From: Tissierella simiarum
GTDB lineage: Bacteria > Bacillota > Clostridia > Tissierellales > Tissierellaceae
NCBI RefSeq assembly: GCF_018917865.1
Contig: NZ_JAHLPM010000009.1
Location: 124,001 to 188,000 of the forward strand
Direction of reading: 5' to 3'
DNA: 64,000 nt
The notes below the pieces were generated by a model. It worked only from the letters and a program-made list of their open reading frames with translations, searched no databases and was not told where the DNA came from. The position numbers were made by a program, and so were the translations under genes. Positions 26,432 through 33,861 of the stretch are shown here, in pieces. The stretch's first letter is position 1. Every line of letters starts with the position of its first letter.

Positions 26432-26460
26432 ATTATAACAAACTTTTAAATACATTTCAA
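26432..26460 (-). promoter_or_regulatory. sigma-A promoter of cassette 1
   Basis: On the minus strand TTGAAA, a 17-base spacer and TATAAT. Just downstream, within the leader (about 26403-26422), is GGACATATTAAAGACATGTC: two GACAT units plus a palindromic GACATGTC, a plausible operator for the regulator encoded at 26692-27987. Confidence 0.78.
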
Positions 26461-26615
26461 TTAATATAATTTATTGTGTTATAAAATTATTATAGGAGTA
26501 CGTTCATGTAATAAAGCTAGTTCCTATACTTTCTATTCATTACAGCTCAATAAAAATTTTTAAATGCTATGATTCTATAATTATTTTCTAGTTTACATTC
26601 AAAATAGTATAATAA

Positions 26616-26685
26616 AAAATCATCTGATGATTTTATTATGAATATTTTCTCATGATAATCATAATAAGAATCATCAAATGATTTT
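26616..26685 (-). terminator. long-stem terminator after the cassette 1 regulator gene
   Basis: On the minus strand AAAATCATTTGATGATT pairs with AATCATCAGATGATTTT (one G-T pair) around a loop that itself can pair (TTATTATGA with TCATAATAA). A run of six T follows. The minus-strand order fits the end of the regulator transcript, before the cassette promoter. Confidence 0.8.
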
Positions 26686-26691
26686 ATGCAT

Positions 26692-27987
26692 TTAGTTAGA
26701 TTTCTGTAATTTTATCTTTATAAATTGAGTAGGTCGTCCTACATTATTATATTGTACCGATGTTACTTTTTCACCATACCCTGAATCTAAAAATTTTTTT
26801 AAAATTCTCCTTGCACTTCTCTCTGAAACTCCTAAAAATTCTGAAAGGCTTTTAGCTTCAAAAATTTCTTTTTGGGAAATTTCCATATGCGCTATAATCT
26901 TAGATAAATAAGTTGGACTTATTCCTACTTCTTCTGCTATTTTATTTAAATTCTTATCCTTTATCATTAAATTATAAGAATATCCTTCAATTTCTCCAAT
27001 AGGACCTTTTATGCTTTCATCCTCATATACAATATAGTATGAAGATTCTTTATGTTCTTTTGCTTTCTGTAAAGCCGTTCTAGCATTGTTATCTCCATGA
27101 AACGCTGTAGTCCCATAACCTGTTCCACTATAAATTATAAGTTTTTCTTTAGATAGATCTTTCATAAGCTCTAAAAAATAATTCTGTGCCTTTTCATTTT
27201 CTAAAGCTCCCCTTGTGCTAAAAATTATATATTCACTGCCTACACCCCTAACTAAACTTCCTTGTACCAAAGGCAAATATTCTATAAGTTTACTTTCCAC
27301 CAAATTTTTCTTTTTTAAAGATACATAATGATTAGCCTTTTCATTTGATAGATTTAATTCTATTATCTGTATCCCTATTTGTGCTGCCCCTAATTTTTTT
27401 GTTTCTATGAGCTGAATGAGAATATCTATAGAATTTTTAATTACAGGTGTAGTTATTTCTATCCGTGCTACAGGCAAACCTCTTTGTTTAAAATCTCCAT
27501 AAATGGATCCAAAGCTAGTCATAGCTAAATCTATTTTGTCTTGTTCTAAAAGCTTCTCATGCCATTCTTTATATTTCGATTCTTTTTCATCTTCATCAAA
27601 AGGAAATACAAATATTTCTTCAAATTCTATTCTAAATTCTTGAAATATATCATGTACAAGAGGTTCTTCCAAAATATCTATACTTACCTTTTTAACATCT
27701 CTATAATGATCTTTAATATTCCATAGGGTCTTCATTAAACATGATCCTTCTCTAGGAATGCATAAAAAAGGTTTTGTTAATTTTCCATATTTTTTAACTT
27801 CTACATTAAATCCCTGTCCTGTAAAAATTATTCCATCAACTTCTTTTTCACACTTTTCTAAAATATCTTCACAACTGTCTATTTCTCCTACAGTAAAACA
27901 AACAAAATCTATATTATTATAATATTTATCTGCAACGTATAAAGTTTTATCTACTGAGTCTCCATACCCAACAACGGCTATTTTCAC
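26692..27987 (-). CDS. sensor-type HTH transcriptional regulator (cassette 1)
   Basis: A 431-residue cytoplasmic regulator. Residues 1-185 look like a periplasmic-binding-like or PrpR-type sensor (MKIAVVGYGDSV, DGIIFTGQGFNVEVKKYGK, LCIPREGSCLMKTLWN). Residues ~215-335 resemble a degenerate GGDEF-like domain (LVRGVGSEYIIFSTRG, GTTAFHGDNNARTALQKA). The end has two helix-turn-helix segments (IAEEVGISPTYLSKIIAH and LSEFLGVSERSARRILKKF). The start is GTG behind GGAGG. It lies directly upstream of the transporter-M20 genes on the same strand and has its own terminator, so it most likely controls that cassette in response to its substrate. The ligand is unknown. Confidence 0.82.
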   Translation of the reverse strand: MKIAVVGYGDSVDKTLYVADKYYNNIDFVCFTVGEIDSCEDILEKCEKEVDGIIFTGQGFNVEVKKYGKLTKPFLCIPREGSCLMKTLWNIKDHYRDVKKVSIDILEEPLVHDIFQEFRIEFEEIFVFPFDEDEKESKYKEWHEKLLEQDKIDLAMTSFGSIYGDFKQRGLPVARIEITTPVIKNSIDILIQLIETKKLGAAQIGIQIIELNLSNEKANHYVSLKKKNLVESKLIEYLPLVQGSLVRGVGSEYIIFSTRGALENEKAQNYFLELMKDLSKEKLIIYSGTGYGTTAFHGDNNARTALQKAKEHKESSYYIVYEDESIKGPIGEIEGYSYNLMIKDKNLNKIAEEVGISPTYLSKIIAHMEISQKEIFEAKSLSEFLGVSERSARRILKKFLDSGYGEKVTSVQYNNVGRPTQFIKIKLQKSN

Positions 27988-28176
27988 TATAAAATCCTCC
28001 CTTAAGCCTATAATAATGAGTAACCAAACATTCCAACTTCTTCACTCATTATATAATAGCCTTTTTCTTATGCCAATTTATAATGCCACCATTTTATCTC
28101 TTCATTTTTTAAAGTTTTATGTTGAGATAATTGTATTTAAATAAATACCCTCTTCCTTATTAAAGAATTTCTGCTT

Positions 28177-29031
28177 TTATAAATCTTCTAAATAATATTC
28201 TCCTTCTATGAATTCTGCCGATAGACCAAGTTCTTTGAAGTAATCGACCATAGCTATACAAGCATATTTTTCCGTTGAATAATGAGTTGCTCCGACTATA
28301 TTTATTCTATTTTCCTGTGCAATTTTATGAAATTCAATAGTTGGCTGAAATGATTGTAGTGGTCTTGTGAAACCAGTCAAATATAAGTTTATTCCCTTGC
28401 TAGATAATTCTGTAGCTACAAATGGATAACTACCTCCACCAGCTGCAATTGCTACTTTTCCACCTTTAATTATTTCATCTCCATAATTCCTAAATTTAAC
28501 TTTATGTCCTAATATCCCTTCTATATGTTTACAAAATTCATCAACATATTTAAATTTTACTCTGCATATTATTCCTACTTTCACTCCTTCAACCTCACAA
28601 AATTCATCAACAATTTCTAAATTTAAAGCCTCTGCCAAGTTTATAGAAGTAGAATATTCTCCGTTCTTATCTAAAGGTAAATGAAGTACATAAAAAGAAA
28701 TACGCTTTTCTTTCATTTGTTTTAAATAATCCTTTGGAATATTATAAAAAGGAAACCCATCAACTCTTCCATCATATCCCATAGCATGATGAGAAAAAAG
28801 TAATATATCTGATTTTCCAGTTTTTAAAATCTTTTCTATTATATTTTTATCTGGAAATACTGCAGTATATACCTTTTTTATATATTCAGAATTATCAAGC
28901 ATAACCCCTATATGCTTATCCTTAAACTCTGTGAAAATATAATCATTGAAATCTACAAAACTCCAATCATCTTTCATTCCTTCAATTTGAAAATCATCAT
29001 AAAGTTTTAAGTATAATTCTTTAGCTAACAT
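28177..29031 (-). CDS. Nif3-like dinuclear metal centre protein
   Basis: Nif3/YqfO-type proteins form hexameric toroids with a two-metal centre; the annotation as GTP cyclohydrolase I type 2 is common but not generally proven. Metal ligands are visible: LLFSHHAMGYD (His-His), the HLPLD segment, and GATHYSTEKYA near the C-terminus. Length is 284 residues. I start it at the ATG at 29029-29031, 10 bases after AAGGAG; a TTG two codons earlier is possible. There is no YqfO-specific insert, so this is the short form. It stands alone between the cassette 1 regulator and the GNAT gene. Confidence 0.9.
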   Translation of the reverse strand: MLAKELYLKLYDDFQIEGMKDDWSFVDFNDYIFTEFKDKHIGVMLDNSEYIKKVYTAVFPDKNIIEKILKTGKSDILLFSHHAMGYDGRVDGFPFYNIPKDYLKQMKEKRISFYVLHLPLDKNGEYSTSINLAEALNLEIVDEFCEVEGVKVGIICRVKFKYVDEFCKHIEGILGHKVKFRNYGDEIIKGGKVAIAAGGGSYPFVATELSSKGINLYLTGFTRPLQSFQPTIEFHKIAQENRINIVGATHYSTEKYACIAMVDYFKELGLSAEFIEGEYYLEDL

Positions 29032-29114
29032 TCTCAATCATCTCCTTAAAGGCATTTTTATCCGTACACTAAATAAATAATATTATTATAAATCATTATG
29101 TCCTATAAAAATAG

Positions 29115-29138
29115 TACCCTATATAAATTTATAGGGTA
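29115..29138 (-). terminator. terminator after the GNAT gene at 29151
   Basis: TACCCTATA pairs with TATAGGGTA across a 6-base loop, followed on the minus strand by CTATTTTTATAGG. Confidence 0.75.
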
Positions 29139-29150
29139 ACAATTGTTCCT

Positions 29151-29690
29151 TTAATATCTATCTTTTGCCTTCTTTACATATAATACATGTTTTTTTAATC
29201 TACTATCTGGTTCTACATTTGGATGATCAAATTCTTTAACGTATTTCATTCCAATTTTCTCCATTACTCTCATTGATCCTTTATTTAAAACTGAGGTAAA
29301 AGATACAATCTCTTTAAGACCTAAATTGTCAAATCCATAATTAAGACAAGCTTCTGCTGCCTCTGGTGCATATCCTTTTCCCCAATGTTTATGAGCTAAT
29401 CTCCAGCCTATTTCTACACATGGAGTAAAATCAGCTTCAAATTTTGGAATTGACAATCCAACAAATCCAATAAACTCATTTGTCTCTTTAAGCTCAACTG
29501 CAAATAATCCAAATCCATTATCTATAAAATGTTGTTTAACTCTATCTATCATTACCATAGTCTCTTCTTCAGATAATACTTTTGGAAAATACTCCATTAC
29601 TTTAAGATCCTTATTCATCTCTACAAAAACTGGTATATCTGTATCCATCCAATTTCGTAATCCTAATCTATTAGTCTCAATAATATACAT
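29151..29690 (-). CDS. GNAT N-acetyltransferase, RimJ/RimL type
   Basis: A 179-residue acetyltransferase of the RimJ/RimL branch: IIETNRLGLRNWMDTDIPVF at the N-terminus, the family's VEIGWRLAHKHWGKGYAPEA acetyl-CoA motif, and EIVSFTSVLNKGSMRVMEKI near the end. Such enzymes acetylate protein N-termini or small amines; the substrate cannot be told here. The ATG follows AAAGGAG. It has its own terminator, and the HAD phosphatase gene lies upstream on the same strand with a 50-base gap. Confidence 0.92.
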   Translation of the reverse strand: MYIIETNRLGLRNWMDTDIPVFVEMNKDLKVMEYFPKVLSEEETMVMIDRVKQHFIDNGFGLFAVELKETNEFIGFVGLSIPKFEADFTPCVEIGWRLAHKHWGKGYAPEAAEACLNYGFDNLGLKEIVSFTSVLNKGSMRVMEKIGMKYVKEFDHPNVEPDSRLKKHVLYVKKAKDRY

Positions 29691-29741
29691 AGCAATACTC
29701 CTTTAATTAATTTACTTTATCAACGATTATTATATTTAATT

Positions 29742-30245
29742 TTATAAATATTTTACTATGTTTTTTAAAGAATTAATACTTAATACCCCTTCGCTACTTT
29801 CTAATCCTATCCCAAAAGTTTTTATCCCTAAATTTCTTCCAAGTTCAATATCACATAAGGAATCTCCCGCAATAAAACTATTCTGCAAATCTATCGTTGG
29901 ATATTTTTCCAATGCAGACTTTATTAAACCATCTTTAGGTTTCATACAACTACAGTCTTTTTCTCTAGAATGAGGACAGTAAAATATATTCAATATTTCA
30001 ACCCCATTATCTTTTAATTTATTTATAAATTTTTGAGTAAAATTTTTATATTGTGATAATGTTATAATTTTTTCATCTATCAAATACTGATTTGTTATAA
30101 TAATAATTTCATATCCTTTTTCTTTTATAATTTTTAAAGTATCTATAGACTCATCTATAAAAACTGGATCCACTACGTTTCTCCATAGCTCATCTTCATA
30201 ATCTTCTATTATGGTTCCATCTCTATCTAAAAAAGCTATTTTCAT
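29742..30245 (-). CDS. HAD-IIIA family phosphatase (GmhB-like)
   Basis: The protein opens with the HAD motif I FLDRDGTIIEDYE (nucleophile Asp and acid Asp). A zinc-loop of GmhB type follows: YCPHSREKDCSCMKP. Motif II lies in IIIITNQ and motif IV in FIAGDSLCDIELG. Length is 167 residues. GmhB dephosphorylates heptose bisphosphate, but relatives act on histidinol phosphate or other sugar phosphates. The start is the ATG at 30243-30245 behind GAGGGTG. A second member of this group is at 47997-48524. Confidence 0.9.
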   Translation of the reverse strand: MKIAFLDRDGTIIEDYEDELWRNVVDPVFIDESIDTLKIIKEKGYEIIIITNQYLIDEKIITLSQYKNFTQKFINKLKDNGVEILNIFYCPHSREKDCSCMKPKDGLIKSALEKYPTIDLQNSFIAGDSLCDIELGRNLGIKTFGIGLESSEGVLSINSLKNIVKYL

Positions 30246-30333
30246 AAAGTTCACCCTCTATTTAGATTTTTTCTATTTAGGTTTTTTCCGAATATTAGGT
30301 TTCTTAGTAAGACTAGAGTTTTGCAATTATTTT

Positions 30334-30597
30334 CTATATAAAAGTAGTTATAATTCCTTGTAAAATGAAAACTTCTAATATAACAACTAATACACAAGTA
30401 AATATAAAGAATCCTATTTTTGCTTCTCCAAATCTATCTTTCCAATACTCTCCTCTAAAAAGCGAAACAATATCTGGCGTGAAAGAATATTTAACAGATT
30501 TCTTAAAATCATCATTATTTATAAAAGATAATTTGTATATAAATTTAAAAATAGGTACATTTATAATAATTAAAGCAAATATAATAATCCCACTCAT
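30334..30597 (-). CDS. small membrane protein of unknown function
   Basis: An 87-residue protein with two hydrophobic segments: an N-terminal helix (GIIIFALIIINVPIFKFIY) and a C-terminal one (IGFFIFTCVLVVILEVFIL). The loop between them is charged (SLFRGEYWKDRFGEAKIG). The ATG follows AAAAAGGGGGAATTTAT, a strong ribosome binding site, and the length and composition look like a real gene. I do not recognise the family. It lies between two HAD-type genes and may share their transcript. Confidence 0.6.
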   Translation of the reverse strand: MSGIIIFALIIINVPIFKFIYKLSFINNDDFKKSVKYSFTPDIVSLFRGEYWKDRFGEAKIGFFIFTCVLVVILEVFILQGIITTFI

Positions 30598-30658
30598 ATA
30601 AATTCCCCCTTTTTTTCATCTTTCAATTAAATATTTAAAAGCCTAAAAATCCATTATT

Positions 30659-31279
30659 CTATAATATTTTTAAAATCTCTTCTGGTGCATCAACTATATA
30701 ATCAGGATGTTCCTCCTTTACAATATTTATTGCATCATATCCCCATCCTACCCAAATTACCTTTATGCCCACTTTCTTACATGCTACAATATCTCTTTTC
30801 TCATCTCCAATATATATAACTTCAGAATTTTTTAGATCATATGTTTTCAAAAACTTTTTAATAATTTTATCTTTGCCAAAGATATTACTTGAACAAAAAA
30901 CTTCTTTTATATTATCTATTTGGTTTCTAGAAAGAAACTCTCTAATGTTTTCTTCAGAATTAGATGATATAATTGCTAAACTATACCCCTTATCTTCTAA
31001 TTCATTTAACAAATCTCTTATTCCACTAAATAAATTAACATGTTTTATAGATTGCTTATATAAATTATACATTTCTCCTACTAAAAAAGGAATTTTATAT
31101 ATGGGAAAATCTAGAAACTTTGCTCTTTCTATAATAGATAATTTTCTCAAGAACTCAATATTACCCGGATCCAATTTTTTAAATTTATATTTCTCAGCAA
31201 GATAATTAAATGCGGATATAACAGCATCTTTTGAATCGACTAAAGTACCATCAAAATCAAAAATTATATGTTTAACCAT
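30659..31279 (-). CDS. HAD superfamily hydrolase (phosphoglycolate phosphatase-like)
   Basis: A 206-residue HAD type I protein. Motif I is IIFDFDGTLVDSKDA, motif II is AIISSNSEENIREFL, motif III holds the Lys in GKDKIIKKF, and motif IV is VIYIGDEKRDIVACKKVGI. An alpha-helical cap lies between motifs I and II. The closest type is the Gph/PpaX group that dephosphorylates phosphoglycolate or pyrophosphate. The ATG follows GAGGGAG at some distance. It follows the Nudix gene on the same strand after a 190-base gap. Confidence 0.88.
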   Translation of the reverse strand: MVKHIIFDFDGTLVDSKDAVISAFNYLAEKYKFKKLDPGNIEFLRKLSIIERAKFLDFPIYKIPFLVGEMYNLYKQSIKHVNLFSGIRDLLNELEDKGYSLAIISSNSEENIREFLSRNQIDNIKEVFCSSNIFGKDKIIKKFLKTYDLKNSEVIYIGDEKRDIVACKKVGIKVIWVGWGYDAINIVKEEHPDYIVDAPEEILKIL

Positions 31280-31470
31280 AATTAGTTTATTTCACTCCCT
31301 CTGTAAAGTTTCTAGGCTTCTTGAGCTTTTTCTTCACATGAGACTCCTTTTTAATTAAATATTATACTTAAAATTTATTATTTAGTCTTTCCCATTATAC
31401 TATTACATACTTCTTCAATTATTTGGATCTAACCATCTTATATAAGCTTTCTATTTTAAGCCAATCTATT

Positions 31471-31893
31471 CTAATATTTTTTATTTAAAAATTTTACTTT
31501 TTCAAATAAATAAGGTTGAATCTCAGGATACGTTAAATTATCTGGAATATCATCAAATAATTTGATTTCTTTTATTTCTAAATCAGGAAGTTTGTCCAAT
31601 TTTTTAACTTCACTAAAGTATAATCTGCCAAATGTAGTAGTATCATTTCTCAATACTGAATAATCACATATTGCCTTATTTTTAAAATCTTTAGCTCCTG
31701 TTTCCTCAAACAACTCCCTTTTAGCAGTTTCTTCTATAGTTTCTCCAAATTCTCTATGTCCTCCTGGTATTTCCCACGTATCTCTCTGTTTATGCTTAAC
31801 AAATATCCATTTCCCATCAAACATTGCACTAATTACTGCAAATTTTAAATCTTTATCATCTATTTCTCCTATTGAATAGAATTTAACTTCCAT
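31471..31893 (-). CDS. Nudix hydrolase
   Basis: A 140-residue Nudix protein with the full signature GGHREFGETIEETAKRELF followed by EETGA. Short Nudix hydrolases of this size remove nucleoside diphosphates linked to other groups, often as clean-up enzymes. The substrate is unknown. The ATG follows AAAGGAAGG. A second Nudix gene lies upstream on the same strand at 31958-32581, 64 bases away. Confidence 0.92.
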   Translation of the reverse strand: MEVKFYSIGEIDDKDLKFAVISAMFDGKWIFVKHKQRDTWEIPGGHREFGETIEETAKRELFEETGAKDFKNKAICDYSVLRNDTTTFGRLYFSEVKKLDKLPDLEIKEIKLFDDIPDNLTYPEIQPYLFEKVKFLNKKY

Positions 31894-31957
31894 AATATCT
31901 TCCTTCCTTTAAATATTAATCTATATTAATTGAAATACTGCTATAATTAATTATTAT

Positions 31958-32581
31958 TTAATCAAATATGGCTTCATGAAATTCTTTTGCTTTAGTACTA
32001 AAACACATTTCAATCTGTTCTTTTGTATTTCTTTCTGTTGATAAAGGTGGGAGATTTTCAATGGAAAAGAACTTTGCTTCAGATGTTTCAATATTTTCTT
32101 GGAATTTTCCTCCGACAAGATCACATTCTACAAAGATCTTATAAATCCCATAAGGCATAGGTGGGATATTGTGTTTTTTCCTATCTAATATAGCAATTAC
32201 TCGTTTAGGTTCAATTTTTACCCCTGCTTCCTCTTCTGCTTCTTTTATAAGATTTTCCCTTAAAGATATGTCTATATCTGCCCATCCTCCTGGTAACGAC
32301 CATAAACCATCTAGTTTCTCTTTTACTAATAAAATTTCCTCGTTATTAAATATTGCAGCTCTTACATCTATTTTAGGTGTAGGATACCCTTCTTCATTTG
32401 CAAACAATTGGCGAATTTTTTCATTTTCAACTCCAGTATAATTATTTAATATTTCAATACTAATATCCCTTATTTCTTCAAATCTTTCTAAATCATATTC
32501 ATTTTTAGAATAAGTTAAACCAGCTTGAGCAATTGCTTGAAGCTTTTTAGCCCATTCTAGCCATTTAGGTTCAATATTCAT
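31958..32581 (-). CDS. Nudix hydrolase with N-terminal domain, ADP-ribose pyrophosphatase-like
   Basis: A 207-residue two-part protein. Residues 1-65 (WLEWAKKLQAIAQAGLTYSK) match the extra N-terminal domain of a Nudix subgroup. The Nudix box follows: GGWADIDISLRENLIKEAEE, then EAGV; the first Glu of REXXEE reads E-N-L-I-K-E, which still fits. It ends with ETSEAKFFSIENLPPLS. The ATG follows AGGAGGTAAAG. A copy of a dispersed repeat lies 53 bases upstream. The likely activity is ADP-ribose or nucleotide-sugar hydrolysis, inferred from the family. Confidence 0.9.
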   Translation of the reverse strand: MNIEPKWLEWAKKLQAIAQAGLTYSKNEYDLERFEEIRDISIEILNNYTGVENEKIRQLFANEEGYPTPKIDVRAAIFNNEEILLVKEKLDGLWSLPGGWADIDISLRENLIKEAEEEAGVKIEPKRVIAILDRKKHNIPPMPYGIYKIFVECDLVGGKFQENIETSEAKFFSIENLPPLSTERNTKEQIEMCFSTKAKEFHEAIFD

Positions 32582-32633
32582 TCTTTACCTCCTATAGACT
32601 TAAAAATTTTTATTTTATGGTAATCCTTATTTA

Positions 32634-32680
32634 TACTATTCCATATCTCATGCTGAATTCCTTCTTAAAATCTAAGTATT
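32634..32680 (-). repeat. dispersed leader repeat, copy A
   Basis: The minus strand reads AATACTTAGATTTTAAGAAG then GAATTCAGC, ATGAGATATGGAATAGTAT. It aligns with copies at 33342, 38286 and 52043: a shared TTAG(A/T)TTTT-type block, AAGGAATT, and GGAATAG-GTA/TAT. It lies directly upstream of a same-strand gene, like the others. Confidence 0.6.
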
Positions 32681-32699
32681 ATCTCTACTTTAGACAGTA

Positions 32700-32735
32700 T
32701 AAAAAATAGAGGCTGGAGATATTTCTCTTCCTCTA
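32700..32735 (-). terminator. terminator after the VOC gene
   Basis: TAGAGG (32707-32712) pairs with CCTCTA (32730-32735) with GAG/CTC pairs inside, and the minus strand continues with a run of six T. Confidence 0.65.
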
Positions 32736-32766
32736 AATATTATCTTATTAGCTTATATCATTTTCA

Positions 32767-33171
32767 TTAATCCCATATAGACCATGCTGCTTCCAATCTA
32801 TTTCCTTCTATATCTTTAAAATAAAAATACTTGGCTTCTCCCTTTCCAAGAGTTATAAGTTCACCGACTTCTACTCCTTTACTTTTTAAGGTATTATAAG
32901 TATATTCAATATCAGGGCAATTAATGGCTACTACTGGGAAAGGCTTACCATTCCTTAAATATTCGGCTTTAAGTGAATCGGTTGTTTCAACGAGTAACAG
33001 AGCAACTTTGTTAAGCTCCCTAAAATGAAATACAGCAATATTAGTTCCTCTATCATTAAACTTTGATTTTAACTCTAATCCCAGAATATCCCTATACCAT
33101 TCAATAGACTTGTCAATATCTACTACAGGCAGATAAACATATCCTACTCTACTAAATAATATATTATTCAT
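32767..33171 (-). CDS. VOC superfamily (glyoxalase/dioxygenase-like) protein
   Basis: A 134-residue protein with two beta-alpha-beta units of the vicinal oxygen chelate fold: VGYVYLPVVDIDKSIEWYRD at the N-terminus, FREL..VALLLVETTDSL in the middle, and FYFKDIEGNRLEAAW at the end, where the Glu is the usual metal ligand position. Metal binding is likely, but the substrate is unknown: these proteins include glyoxalases, antibiotic-resistance proteins and dioxygenases. The ATG follows AAGGAGG. A terminator follows and a repeat copy lies about 170 bases upstream. Confidence 0.88.
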   Translation of the reverse strand: MNNILFSRVGYVYLPVVDIDKSIEWYRDILGLELKSKFNDRGTNIAVFHFRELNKVALLLVETTDSLKAEYLRNGKPFPVVAINCPDIEYTYNTLKSKGVEVGELITLGKGEAKYFYFKDIEGNRLEAAWSIWD

Positions 33172-33341
33172 TTAAAAATCCTCCTTTGATTTTTCTTTCA
33201 ATATATTTTTAAGTTAATATAAATTTTTTGAAGTATTTTATTCACGGTGTCTTTATTCTTTAGCTGATGCTATATTTTTAAATAAAATTAATTGTTTATT
33301 GTTTTGGGATCCTTTTTAGTCTCTATTAAATAACTTTAATA

Positions 33342-33390
33342 TTTTACTATTCTATATGTTCCCTAAATTCCTTCCCGAAAACTAAAAATT
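33342..33390 (-). repeat. dispersed leader repeat, copy B
   Basis: The minus strand reads AATTTTTAGTTTTCGGGAAG, GAATTTAGGGAACATATAGA, ATAGTAAAA. It is the most diverged of the four copies but keeps TTAGTTTTC, GGGAAGGAATTT and the ATAGAATAG-TA block. It lies 171 bases upstream of the VOC gene. The remainder of 33172-33490 is AT-rich sequence with no gene I can support. Confidence 0.5.
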
Positions 33391-33413
33391 CTCTTTTTAA
33401 AAAAATTGCACAA

Positions 33414-33437
33414 CAAAAAAAGATAAAATTTCTATCT
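33414..33437 (-). terminator. weak terminator near the 78-codon frame
   Basis: AGATAG pairs with TTATCT (33421-33437) and the minus strand continues with a T7 run. It lies 54 bases after the stop of the frame at 33491-33727, which would fit as the end of that transcript. Confidence 0.5.
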
Positions 33438-33490
33438 CTCCCAAAATTTATTGAAAAATCAAACAAATGAAATTGCTATTATTATATGTA

Positions 33491-33727
33491 TCAATCAGAC
33501 TGTCTATAAATACCCGTTATAATAGAATATTCATAGTTAGCAAAACCGGGTAGCATTTTAACCTTACTCGCATTTGATCCTATCATAAAAGCAAACTTAC
33601 TATCATTTACTATAAATGCACCTACTGTTTTTACATTTTGTAAATTTTCAAAATCAAATATTTTTATCACCCTATAGTGTATTTTTTTAACGAATATACT
33701 TTTCTCATCATAATAAAATAAAATCAC
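33491..33727 (-). CDS. short hypothetical protein, start uncertain
   Basis: The 78-codon frame starts at a GTG with no ribosome binding site. The coding-like sequence (FDFENLQNVKTVGAFIVNDS, FAFMIGSNASKVKMLPGFA) extends upstream through YGQGVSIKFFQIISV before a stop. An AAGGAG lies just ahead of an ATA codon in the same frame (about 33748), as if an ATG start had been changed. I do not recognise the family. It could be a remnant or a gene with a non-standard start. It overlaps one arm of the inverted repeat at 33725-33822. Confidence 0.35.
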   Translation of the reverse strand: MILFYYDEKSIFVKKIHYRVIKIFDFENLQNVKTVGAFIVNDSKFAFMIGSNASKVKMLPGFANYEYSIITGIYRQSD

Positions 33728-33822
33728 GGAGATTATTTGAAAAAATTTTATACTTACTCCTTGACCATATCTGTCATCTAAAATAATATAAAATTTTTAT
33801 ATACTATAACTATAATCTCCGT
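33725..33822. repeat. 98-bp segment bounded by a 12-bp inverted repeat
   Basis: CACGGAGATTAT (33725-33736) and ATAATCTCCGTG (33811-33822) are exact reverse complements. The segment between is AT-rich and can fold further (TATATAAAAATTTTATATT). It lies between the secreted hydrolase gene and the short frame. It could be a long-stem terminator of the hydrolase transcript or a tiny mobile repeat; I saw no second copy. Confidence 0.6.
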
Positions 33823-33861
33823 GTATAAAAATCTATTATTTATTTTTTAAATTTATGTGAT

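Noticed and set aside
33725-33822. Insertion sequence
   Set aside because: There is no transposase and the element is 98 bp; without a second copy or target duplication it can only be called an inverted repeat.
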